Shown here: positions 42,693 to 50,583 of the stretch, piece after piece
Numbering within the stretch: the first letter of the stretch is position 1
How the letters are laid out: the number at the start of each line of letters is the position of its first letter
NCBI GenBank assembly: GCA_020846275.1
Contig: JADLEG010000181.1
Location: forward strand, 1-56,141
From: Alphaproteobacteria bacterium
GTDB lineage: Bacteria > Pseudomonadota > Alphaproteobacteria > JAEULC01
DNA length: 56,141 nt
Direction: 5' to 3'
Position numbers and translations under genes: made by a program
Notes under the pieces: model-generated
What the model saw: the letters and a program-made list of their open reading frames with translations, nothing else
What the model was told of the DNA's origin: nothing
Databases searched by the model: none

Positions 42693-45678
42693 GCAGCCTT
42701 GCTCCCTCGGGGTCGAAGAAATGCGGCGACGTCAGCGTCACCGCCACCTGCCGTCCCAGCACGGGCGAAACCGCCAGAAGCTGCTGGCCCAGGCGCGCCC
42801 GTCCGCCCGATACCAGCGCCAGGCCGATCGGCTTGCCCAGATGCGGGCTGATGCAGGCCGAGGTGAGCTCGCCCAGGCTCGAACCCTGCTCGCCCCGCGG
42901 CGGCTCGGTCACGATCTGCGCGCCGCGCGGCAAAGGCGTCACGCCATCGGCCGGCACCAGCCCGACGAGCTGCCGGCGGTCGGGATCCGTCAGCCCCGGC
43001 CGCGACAGCGACCGCCTGCCGATGAAGTCGCCGTCGCGGCGCAGCATTCGGGCGAAGCCCAGGTCGTCGGCCGTGGTGCGGCCATTCAGTTCGGCGCCGG
43101 TCACATGGCCCTTCTCGATGCGCAGGATGTTGAGAGCGTCGACGCCATAGGGCGCGATGCCGAACGGAGCGCCGGCATCGAGCAGCGCCTGCCATACCGC
43201 AGCGCCGCGGTCGGCCGGGACGGCCAGCTCGTAGGCCAGCTCGCCCGAGAAGCTGATGCGGAACAGGCGATAGGGTACGCCGCCGACCTCGCCGACCATG
43301 GCGCCCATGAACGGCAGCGCCGCATCGGACAGATCGGCGCGCGGAAGCATCTGCGCCAGGACGGCGCGGCTCCGCGGTCCGGCGACGGCGATCGAGGCCC
43401 ACGCATCGACCGCCGGCACCAGCCACAAGTCCAGTCCCGGCCATACGACCTGGCGGTAGTATTCGAGCTTTCGGTGCACCGCCGTGTACTGGGCGGTGGT
43501 GGTGGTCATGAAATACTGGTGCTCGCCGAAACGCGTGGTCGTGCCGTCGTCGAACACCATGCCGTCTTCGCGCAGCATCAGCCCGTAGCGGCAGCGGCCG
43601 GCCGGCAGGTTCGTCCACCGGTTGGTGTAGACGCGTTCGAGGAACGCCGCCGCATCGCGCCCGTGGATCTCGATCTTGCCGAGCGTCGACACGTCGACGA
43701 TGCCGACCGCGCGCCGAACCGTCTCCGCCTCGCGGCGGGCGGCCTGCTCAAGCGTTTCGCCGGGCCGCGGATAGGCCTGCGGCCGCATCCACTGGCCGCT
43801 GGCGGCCATGACCGCGCCGGCGCCGAGATGCCAATCGTGCAGGGGCGTCCGCCGCACCGGCGCGACATGATGACCGCCCTCGCTGCCGGCCAGGGCCCCC
43901 AGCGCGACCGGCACATAGGGCGGGCGGAAGGTCGTCGTCCCCAGGCCCGCCATGTCGGCGCCCAGCGCTTCGGCGACCAAGGCGAAGCCGACCGCGTTGC
44001 TGGTCTTGCCCTGGTCGGTGCCCATGCCCAGCGTGGTGTAGCGCTTGACGTGCTCGATCGACCGGTAGCCTTCGCTGACGGCCAGCTCGATATCGGCGTC
44101 CAGCACGTCGTTCTGCAGATCGACAAAGCGCTTTTCACGCCGGCCGTGCCTGGCGCCAACGCGCCAGGTGGCCTGGATCGCCGCCGGCGGCGGCTCCGCT
44201 TCGGCCAGCGGCGTGGGCCCGACCGGGTTTGCATGACCGCACTGCGCTGCCGCCCGCGCGCCGGCGGCAAACCCCTCGGCCAGGCAGGCGGCGAGCGCGA
44301 ACGTTCCCTTCGCGGCGCCGACCGACTGCTCCACCTGAAACGAAGCGCCCGGCACGAAGCTGGCGATGCCGGCGTCATAGGCTGGCCGGCCGCGCGCCTG
44401 GGCATGCAGGTGGACCGTTGGGTTCCACCCGCCCGAGACGCACAGCAGGTCGCAATCCAGCCGGCGCGCCGGGCCGCTGCGGCCGTCCAGGGCAACCACT
44501 GTCGCCGACGAGACTCCGCGCGTGCCTTCCGCGCGAAGCACGGCGTGACCCGCGATCGACTCGATGTTCCGGCTGCGCAACGTCTCCAGCAGACGGGGCT
44601 CGACCTGCGGGCGGACGTCGACCACCGCCGCGACCTCCACCCCGCCGGCCGAAAGCGTCGCCGCCGCCGCGTAGGCGGAATCGTTGTTCGTGAACACGAC
44701 GGCGCGCTTGCCCGGCCGCGCGGCGTAGCGGTTCACATAGGCGCGCGCCGCGGAGGCCAGCATCACGCCGGGGCGGTCATTGTTTCCGAAGGCCATCGAC
44801 CGCTCGTTGGCGCCGGTCGCCAGCACGACCCGGCGGGCGCGCACATGCCACAGGCGCTGGCGCGGCGCATGGGGCGGCGGCGCGGCCAGGTCGGCATAGG
44901 GACGCTCGACCAGCCCGACCTGGTTGTGGTCGTAGTAGCCGAAGGCCACGGTCCGGCGCAGAAGCACGACGTCCGGCAGCGCTCTCAGTTCGGTCGTGAC
45001 AGCTTCGGTCCAGCGATCCGCTGGCGAGCCGTCGATCGTCGTCGCTTCGCCGCGCAGCATGCCGCCGAATGCCGGCGCGTCCTCCGCCAGGATGACGCGC
45101 GCGCCGGCGCGGCCCGCGGCAAGGGCCGCCGCCAGGCCCGCGGGGCCGCCGCCGATCACCAGCACGTCGCAATGCGCGTTGAAATGCTCGTAGCGGTCGG
45201 GATCCGCCTCGACCGGCGCGCGGCCCATGCCGGCGGCCCGGCGGATGAACCACTCGTAGGCCATCCAGCGGTGCGGCGGCCACATGAAGGTCTTGTAGTA
45301 GAAGCCGGCGGGCAGGAATGCCGACAAGCGGCCCGAAACCGCGCCCAGGTCGAATCCGACCGATGGCCAGCAGTTCTGGCTCGCGGCGCTCAACCCGTCA
45401 TACAGCTCGATCTGGGTTGCGCGGGTGTTCGGTTCGGTTCGCGCGCCTTGGCCCAGCTGCACCAGCGCGTTCGGCTCCTCCGCCCCGATGCCGAAGATGC
45501 CGCGCGGGCGATGGTACTTGAAGCTGCGGCCAACGAGCCGCACGCCGTTGGCGACCAGCGCCGAGGCCAGCGTGTCGCCGCGATAGCCCCAATACGATCG
45601 ATTGTTAAACGTGAAACACAGCGGCTGGCCGCGGTCGATCGCGCCGCCGTTTGGGTTGCGGAAGGGCTGGTCAGCCAT
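42685..45678 (-). CDS. soxA: Sarcosine oxidase alpha subunit
   Basis: 997 residues, full length. N-terminal domain (about 20-100, with FTFNNRSYWGYRGDTLASAL and FKYHRPRGIFGIG) resembles the ferredoxin-like domain of SoxA. The NAD-binding domain has VIGGGPAGLAAALAAG (about 174-189). The C-terminal 400 residues are an aminomethyltransferase (GcvT) fold that holds tetrahydrofolate (ending in SLSRPGLTDPDRRQLVGLV). The holoenzyme oxidises sarcosine to glycine and passes the methyl group as formaldehyde or 5,10-methylene-THF. Overlaps soxD by 8 bases and soxG by 8. Confidence 0.95.
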   Translation of the reverse strand: MADQPFRNPNGGAIDRGQPLCFTFNNRSYWGYRGDTLASALVANGVRLVGRSFKYHRPRGIFGIGAEEPNALVQLGQGARTEPNTRATQIELYDGLSAASQNCWPSVGFDLGAVSGRLSAFLPAGFYYKTFMWPPHRWMAYEWFIRRAAGMGRAPVEADPDRYEHFNAHCDVLVIGGGPAGLAAALAAGRAGARVILAEDAPAFGGMLRGEATTIDGSPADRWTEAVTTELRALPDVVLLRRTVAFGYYDHNQVGLVERPYADLAAPPPHAPRQRLWHVRARRVVLATGANERSMAFGNNDRPGVMLASAARAYVNRYAARPGKRAVVFTNNDSAYAAAATLSAGGVEVAAVVDVRPQVEPRLLETLRSRNIESIAGHAVLRAEGTRGVSSATVVALDGRSGPARRLDCDLLCVSGGWNPTVHLHAQARGRPAYDAGIASFVPGASFQVEQSVGAAKGTFALAACLAEGFAAGARAAAQCGHANPVGPTPLAEAEPPPAAIQATWRVGARHGRREKRFVDLQNDVLDADIELAVSEGYRSIEHVKRYTTLGMGTDQGKTSNAVGFALVAEALGADMAGLGTTTFRPPYVPVALGALAGSEGGHHVAPVRRTPLHDWHLGAGAVMAASGQWMRPQAYPRPGETLEQAARREAETVRRAVGIVDVSTLGKIEIHGRDAAAFLERVYTNRWTNLPAGRCRYGLMLREDGMVFDDGTTTRFGEHQYFMTTTTAQYTAVHRKLEYYRQVVWPGLDLWLVPAVDAWASIAVAGPRSRAVLAQMLPRADLSDAALPFMGAMVGEVGGVPYRLFRISFSGELAYELAVPADRGAAVWQALLDAGAPFGIAPYGVDALNILRIEKGHVTGAELNGRTTADDLGFARMLRRDGDFIGRRSLSRPGLTDPDRRQLVGLVPADGVTPLPRGAQIVTEPPRGEQGSSLGELTSACISPHLGKPIGLALVSGGRARLGQQLLAVSPVLGRQVAVTLTSPHFFDPEGARLRG

Positions 45679-45949
45679 CGCGGTCGATCTCGGCGCCCGA
45701 GGCCGGCGTCGCGCCCTCGATCCGATGGGTCAGCGTGTCGCGCCGGACCTCGATCCACTGACCGCAGCCGAAGGCATGGTGCCACAACTCGCGATGCGCG
45801 CCGGCGGGGTTCGGCCGGATATAGAGATAGTCGAACCATTCCGCATCGCTGGCCGCGGCCGGTTCCGCCGGCCGGCGGATCGTCGCGTCGCCGCCATAGG
45901 CGAACTCGGTATGGGGCCGTTCGCCGCACCAGGGGCAGGGGATGATCAT
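45671..45949 (-). CDS. soxD: Sarcosine oxidase delta subunit
   Basis: 92 residues. It starts MIIPCPWCGERPHTEFAYGGDA and ends with HHAFGCGQWIEVRRDTLTH. The two N-terminal cysteines, a His and the later Cys form the zinc-binding site known in SoxD. Small accessory subunit of the heterotetramer. It lies 15 bases after soxB and overlaps soxA. Confidence 0.95.
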   Translation of the reverse strand: MIIPCPWCGERPHTEFAYGGDATIRRPAEPAAASDAEWFDYLYIRPNPAGAHRELWHHAFGCGQWIEVRRDTLTHRIEGATPASGAEIDRDG

Positions 45950-45964
45950 CGCCGTGCCGCCCCG

Positions 45965-47221
45965 CTAGTGCGCCGCCGGCACGTTGCCGACGCCGCGCTC
46001 GTCGATCAGGTAGCCGCGGCTGAAGCGCGCGAGGTTGAACCGCTCGTTCAACTTGTGCGGCCGGTCCTGGGCGATGGTGTAGGCGCAGACCCAGCCCGAG
46101 GCAGGCGTCGCCTTGAACCCGCCATAGCACCAGCCGCCGTCCAAATAGAGGCCCTCGATCGGCGTCTTGCCGATGATCGGGCTGCCGTCCATCGTCATGT
46201 CCATGATGCCGGCCCAGTGGCGCAGGATGCGCAGGCGGCTGAAGCACGGAAAGACGGTGACCGCGGCGGCGGCGACATGCTCGATCATCGGCAGGTTGCC
46301 GCGCTGGGCATAGGAATTGTAGCCGTCCATGTCGCCGCCGATCACCAGTTCGCCCTTGTCGCTCTGGTTGACGTAGAAATGCCCGGCGCCGAAGGACAGC
46401 ATGACGTCGAGGATCGGCTTCACCGGCTCGGTCACCATGGCCTGAAGCAAATGGGATTCGATCGGCAGGCGCAGCCCGGCCATGGCGGCCACGCGGCTGG
46501 TGTTGCCGGCGACGACGATCGCGACTTTGCGCGCCCCGATGAAGCCGCGCGAGGTTTCAACGCCGGTCACGCGGCCGGCGTCGATGCGGATGCCCGTGAC
46601 CTCGCAGTTCTGGACGATATCGACGCCGCGCGCATCGGCGGCGCGGGCATAGCCCCAGGCCACGGCGTCGTGCCGCGCGATGCCGGCGCGGGGCTGCAGG
46701 AAGCCGCCGGTGATCGGGAAGCGCGCGGTCGGCGAGAAATCCATCAGCGGAACCCGCTGCCGGACCTGTTCGCGCGTCAGGAACTCGGAATCGATGCCAT
46801 GGACGCGCATGGCGTTGGCGCGGCGGATCAGGGCGTCGGCCTGGGAGTCGAAATGCGCGGTGATCAGCCGGCCGCGCTGGCTCAGCATCACGTTGAAGTT
46901 CAGGTCCTCGCTCAGGCCTTCCCACAGCTTCAGCGAGAATTCGTAGAAATGCGCGTTCGGTTCGAGAAGGTAGTCCGAGCGCACGTTGGTCGTATTGCGC
47001 CCGGTATTGCCGCCGCCGATCCAGCCCTTCTCCAGCACGGCGACATCGGTGATGCCGTGCTCCTTGGCGAGATAGTACGCCGTCGCCAGGCCGTGGCCGC
47101 CGCCGCCGACGATCACGACCTCGTAGGCCCGGCGCGGCTCGGGATCGCGCCAGGCCAGGGGCCAGTCGGCGTGGCCCGAACGGGCATGCGACAGAAGGCT
47201 GAAGATCGAGTAGCGCGCCAT
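45965..47221 (-). CDS. soxB: Sarcosine oxidase beta subunit
   Basis: 418 residues. FAD fold VVIVGGGGHGLATAYYLAKE (about 35-54), GGGNTGRNTTNVRS, and PRAGIARHDAVAWGYARA, in which His184 is the expected site of covalent FMN attachment. C-terminal GWCYGGFKATPASGW completes the family pattern. This subunit carries the sarcosine-oxidising site. I start at ATG 47221 (MARYSIFSLL) because alphaproteobacterial SoxB usually begins so; a GTG four codons upstream (47233) is the alternative. It follows the DgcA-like gene by about 30 bases. Confidence 0.93.
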   Translation of the reverse strand: MARYSIFSLLSHARSGHADWPLAWRDPEPRRAYEVVIVGGGGHGLATAYYLAKEHGITDVAVLEKGWIGGGNTGRNTTNVRSDYLLEPNAHFYEFSLKLWEGLSEDLNFNVMLSQRGRLITAHFDSQADALIRRANAMRVHGIDSEFLTREQVRQRVPLMDFSPTARFPITGGFLQPRAGIARHDAVAWGYARAADARGVDIVQNCEVTGIRIDAGRVTGVETSRGFIGARKVAIVVAGNTSRVAAMAGLRLPIESHLLQAMVTEPVKPILDVMLSFGAGHFYVNQSDKGELVIGGDMDGYNSYAQRGNLPMIEHVAAAAVTVFPCFSRLRILRHWAGIMDMTMDGSPIIGKTPIEGLYLDGGWCYGGFKATPASGWVCAYTIAQDRPHKLNERFNLARFSRGYLIDERGVGNVPAAH

Positions 47222-47251
47222 CGCCGCGCTCACGCCCGACGGCGCGGCATG

Positions 47252-49243
47252 CTACAGCTCGCGCGCAAGCTTGGCGCCTTCGTAGATCGCCATGGCCGCC
47301 GTGCGCGCGGCGACGCAGTCGCCGATCTGGTGCAGTTCCAGCCCGCTTCCCTGCAGCGAGGCATGCAGGCCCTGGTCGGGCACGTTGGTGGTGGCCAGCA
47401 CCAGCGCATCGAATGAAACGTTCCGGCGCGTGCCGTCGAGCAGCGAGCGGATGGTCGCCGCCTGGCCGCTCCACGCATCCACGACAGAGGCGGTGAGCTG
47501 CTCGATGCCGTGCTCGGCGAACCATTCGTGCATCGGCCCGTCGGCCGTCGAGCTGGCGAGGGATTGCGCCGTCGCCGCCGCGCTGGTGACGACCGTGACC
47601 TGGTGGCCGCGCTGCGCCAGGTAGAGCGCCGTGCCGCTGGCCGGCATCCAGCCGTTGAGGTCGTCCAGCAGCAGCACGCGCTGGCCGACGCGGTCGCTGC
47701 CCAGCAGCACCTCGTTGATCGAGAAGACGTTCGGCTTGTCGATGCCGGGCATGCGCGCCCGGCCCGGCACGGCGCGTTGGAATCCCGTCATCGGCGGGAC
47801 GGAGCCGGTCGCCAGGACGACGGCACCGGGTGCCAGGGCGCGCACGCCTTCGGCGTCGATCCGGGTATTGAGCCGCAGCTCGACGCCCAGCCGGTCGAGC
47901 TGGCTCTGGTAGAAGAACACGAGGAGCTGCGCGATCTCGCCGCGCCGCGGCTGGGTGCCGGCGAGCCGGAACTGCCCGCCGATGCGGTCCTCGGCCTCGA
48001 CCAGCGTGACCTTGTGGCCGCGCTCCGCGGCCACGCGCGCGGTCTCCAGCCCGCCCGGGCCGGCGCCGACGACCACGATGCGCCGGCTGCGCGGGCCGGC
48101 GGGGAAGGGCTCGGTGCCCCACTGGTATTCGCGGCCCACCGACGGGTTCACGAGGCACGAGAACCAGTAGTCGCGCCCGCGCCGGCCGACGCAAAGCTGG
48201 TTGCAGGAAATGCAGGGCCTGATGTCCTGCGGCCGGTCCTCCGACGCCTTGCGCGCGAGCTGCGGATCGGCGATCTGGCCGCGCACCAGGCTGACCATGT
48301 CGGCCTGGCCCTCGGCGATGACGCGCTCGGCATTGGCCGGCGTCTTGATGCGGCTTTCCGCCTGGATGCGCGCATGGCGGACCACCTGCTTCATGGCCGC
48401 GGCCAAGGGCGGGCCTTGCAGATCCTCCAGCATGAACGAGGGCATCACGCGCGCCCAGTCGTAGTAGCTGCCGGTCTTGATCGGGAAGTAGTCGACCAGG
48501 CCGCGGCTGTCGAGATAGGCGACGATTTCCTGGCGCGCCGCGACATCGAGCCCGCCCGGCATGTTGTCGTCGCCGGAAATGGTGAGGCCGATCAGGAAAT
48601 TCTCGCCGACTTTTTTCCGCACGCGGCTTAGCAGTTCGACCGGAAAGCGCATGCGGCCTTCGAGGTTCCCGCCCCAGCGGTCGTCGCGCCGGTTGGTCAG
48701 CGGCGACCAGAAGGAATCGATCAGCGAGTTGTAGCCGGCGTTGATCTCGATCCCGTCGTAGCCGCATTCGCGGATCAGGCCGGCGGAGTAGACGTAGGAC
48801 TCCAGGAGCTCTTCGACTTCCGCGCCCGTCATCGCGTGGCTGCCGTCGCCGTCGCGGAACGACGCCGTGCCGGACGGCGACCAGTTGGGCTGGAACGAGT
48901 TGTCGGGATCGCAATGCGCGCCGATATGGAAGACCTGCTGCGACACCACCACACCTTCGGCATGGCACATCTCGGTGATCCGGCGGAAATAGGGGACCAT
49001 GCCGGGCTCCGCCATCGAGAACTGGCCGCGGGTCAGCAGCCCGGTGCGGTGGGCGGGGATCGGCTCGATCACGATCATCGCCGCGCCGCCGCGCGCGCGC
49101 GCGCGGTAGTAGGCGAGGTGGCGTTCGCCCGGCCGGCGCTCGACGCTCATGTTGGCGGTGTGGGTGCCGAAGACCATCCGATGCTTCAGCGTCAGATGGC
49201 GCAGCTTCAGCGGCGAGAAGAGGTTGGGGAACAGCTTAGACAT
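47252..49243 (-). CDS. DgcA-like FMN/FAD [4Fe-4S] oxidoreductase, probable N-demethylase (copy 1)
   Basis: 663 residues: OYE-type FMN barrel (about 5-335), 4Fe-4S motif with Cys344, 347, 351 and 363 (CISCNQLC, later SCLVNP), and an FAD/NAD domain (VVVGAGPGGLETARVAAERG, from about 387). The active-site pair corresponding to TMADH Tyr169/His172 is Asn168/Tyr171 (EINAGYNSL). It belongs to the family of dimethylamine dehydrogenase, 2,4-dienoyl-CoA reductase and the dimethylglycine demethylase subunit DgcA. Direct linkage to soxB favours N-demethylation of an N-methyl amino acid. Starts 18 bases after the GlcF-like gene. Confidence 0.88.
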   Translation of the reverse strand: MSKLFPNLFSPLKLRHLTLKHRMVFGTHTANMSVERRPGERHLAYYRARARGGAAMIVIEPIPAHRTGLLTRGQFSMAEPGMVPYFRRITEMCHAEGVVVSQQVFHIGAHCDPDNSFQPNWSPSGTASFRDGDGSHAMTGAEVEELLESYVYSAGLIRECGYDGIEINAGYNSLIDSFWSPLTNRRDDRWGGNLEGRMRFPVELLSRVRKKVGENFLIGLTISGDDNMPGGLDVAARQEIVAYLDSRGLVDYFPIKTGSYYDWARVMPSFMLEDLQGPPLAAAMKQVVRHARIQAESRIKTPANAERVIAEGQADMVSLVRGQIADPQLARKASEDRPQDIRPCISCNQLCVGRRGRDYWFSCLVNPSVGREYQWGTEPFPAGPRSRRIVVVGAGPGGLETARVAAERGHKVTLVEAEDRIGGQFRLAGTQPRRGEIAQLLVFFYQSQLDRLGVELRLNTRIDAEGVRALAPGAVVLATGSVPPMTGFQRAVPGRARMPGIDKPNVFSINEVLLGSDRVGQRVLLLDDLNGWMPASGTALYLAQRGHQVTVVTSAAATAQSLASSTADGPMHEWFAEHGIEQLTASVVDAWSGQAATIRSLLDGTRRNVSFDALVLATTNVPDQGLHASLQGSGLELHQIGDCVAARTAAMAIYEGAKLAREL

Positions 49244-49261
49244 GGCGCGCCTGCTGCGGGA

Positions 49262-50569
49262 TCATTCGGCCGCCGCCGCGCGCGGCAGGATGCCGGCGGG
49301 CGCCGGGCCGCCGGTCGCCCAGTCGAGCAGCTGCACGACGTGCAGCACCGGCATTTTTGCGCCGCCGGCGAGCTGCGCCATGCAGCCGATATTGCTGGTG
49401 GCGACGACGTCGGGCCTGACGCGGTCGATGTTCGCCAGCTTGCGCGCCCGCAGCTTTCCCGAGACCTCGGGCTGCAGCAGGTTGTAGGTGCCGGCCGAGC
49501 CGCAGCAGAGATGCCCCTCCGGTATCTCGATGACGCGAAAACCGGCCGCGGCGAGCAGGCGGCGCGGCGGCTGCCGGACCTTCTGCGCGTGCTGCAGCGA
49601 GCAGGGCGCGTGGTAGGCCACGGCGAGCGATGCATCCAGGCTCGACCGGCGCAACCCGATCGCGTCGAGGAACTCGCTGACATCCTTGGCGAGGCCGGCG
49701 ATGCGCCTGGCGGGACCGGCCATCGCCGCGTCGTCGCCGAATATGTGCCCGTAGTCCTTCACCGTCGTGCCGCAGCCCGACGCGTTGACGATCACCGCGT
49801 CGAGTCCGCCTTCGTCCAGCACGGCCGACCAGGCGCGGACGTTTGCCCGCGCCAGCGCCTTCGCCTCGGCGCGACGGCCCATGTGGTAGGGCAGCGCGCC
49901 GCAGCAAGCGGCACCCGGCGCGATCACCACCTCGCAGCCGTGTCGGCGCAGCAGGCGGACCGTGGCCTCGTTGATCGACGGATCGAGCGCGCGCTGGGCG
50001 CAACCCGTGAGCATCGCGACGCGGTAGCGACGCGGTCCTTCCGCCGCGAGGACCTGCGGCCGGTCGACCGGCGATTCGGGCGCGGCATGGCGCGGCGCCA
50101 GTTCGATCATCGCCCGCAGGGGCGGCGGCAGCAGCGCCGCGAAGGGCCGGACGAACGCGGCGCCGCGGATCGCCAGGCGGAAAAGGCCGGGATTGGTCAC
50201 CGTGCGAGACACCAGCGCGCGCAGCGCGCGCTCCGGCCACGGCCGCCGGTAGGTCGCCTCGATATGGGCGCGGGCATGATCGACCAGGTGCATGAAATCG
50301 ACGCCGGCCATGCAGGCGCTGACGCAGGCCGAGCAGGACAGGCAGCGGTCGATATGCGTGACCGTCGCGGCGTCGGGCGGTGCGCCGGATTGCAGCATGT
50401 CGCGGATCAGGACATTGCGGCCGCGCGGGCTGTCGTCCTCGTTGTTGAGCACGACAAAGGACGGGCAGGTCGGCTGGCAGGTGCCGCATTCCACGCAATG
50501 GCGCAGGATCTCGGCGGAATGCCGGGTCTCCGGATCGGCGAGTTGGAGTTGCGTGAAGGCGGTGCGCAC
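49262..50569 (-). CDS. GlcF-like iron-sulfur protein with two [4Fe-4S] motifs and two CCG domains
   Basis: 435 residues. Two ferredoxin-type motifs lie near the N-terminus: HCVECGTCQPTCPS (about 21-34) and RCLSCSACVSACMAG (about 72-86). Two CCG domains follow (GAACCGALPYHMG and GHLCCGSAGTYN, with GCGTTVKDYG between). Overall layout and motif wording match glycolate oxidase subunit GlcF rather than DgcB or GlpC. No GlcD/GlcE is present. The GTG start has AAGGGAA five bases upstream. Its place between two DgcA-like genes suggests it takes electrons from the demethylases (inference). CCG domains may bind an extra cluster and quinone-linked partners. Confidence 0.87.
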   Translation of the reverse strand: MRTAFTQLQLADPETRHSAEILRHCVECGTCQPTCPSFVVLNNEDDSPRGRNVLIRDMLQSGAPPDAATVTHIDRCLSCSACVSACMAGVDFMHLVDHARAHIEATYRRPWPERALRALVSRTVTNPGLFRLAIRGAAFVRPFAALLPPPLRAMIELAPRHAAPESPVDRPQVLAAEGPRRYRVAMLTGCAQRALDPSINEATVRLLRRHGCEVVIAPGAACCGALPYHMGRRAEAKALARANVRAWSAVLDEGGLDAVIVNASGCGTTVKDYGHIFGDDAAMAGPARRIAGLAKDVSEFLDAIGLRRSSLDASLAVAYHAPCSLQHAQKVRQPPRRLLAAAGFRVIEIPEGHLCCGSAGTYNLLQPEVSGKLRARKLANIDRVRPDVVATSNIGCMAQLAGGAKMPVLHVVQLLDWATGGPAPAGILPRAAAAE

Positions 50570-50583
50570 GGCGTTCCCTTGAA

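Noticed and set aside
42487..45945. A very long open frame on the plus strand antisense to soxA and neighbours (over 1100 codons)
   Set aside because: It is rich in Arg, Ala, Gly and His with no recognisable domain, as expected for the complement of a GC-rich gene. soxA, soxD and soxG on the other strand are unmistakable.
49262..50569. Naming the iron-sulfur protein DgcB or GlpC from its neighbourhood
   Set aside because: It lacks the membrane part and length of DgcB, and its motif wording and CCG arrangement fit GlcF better.
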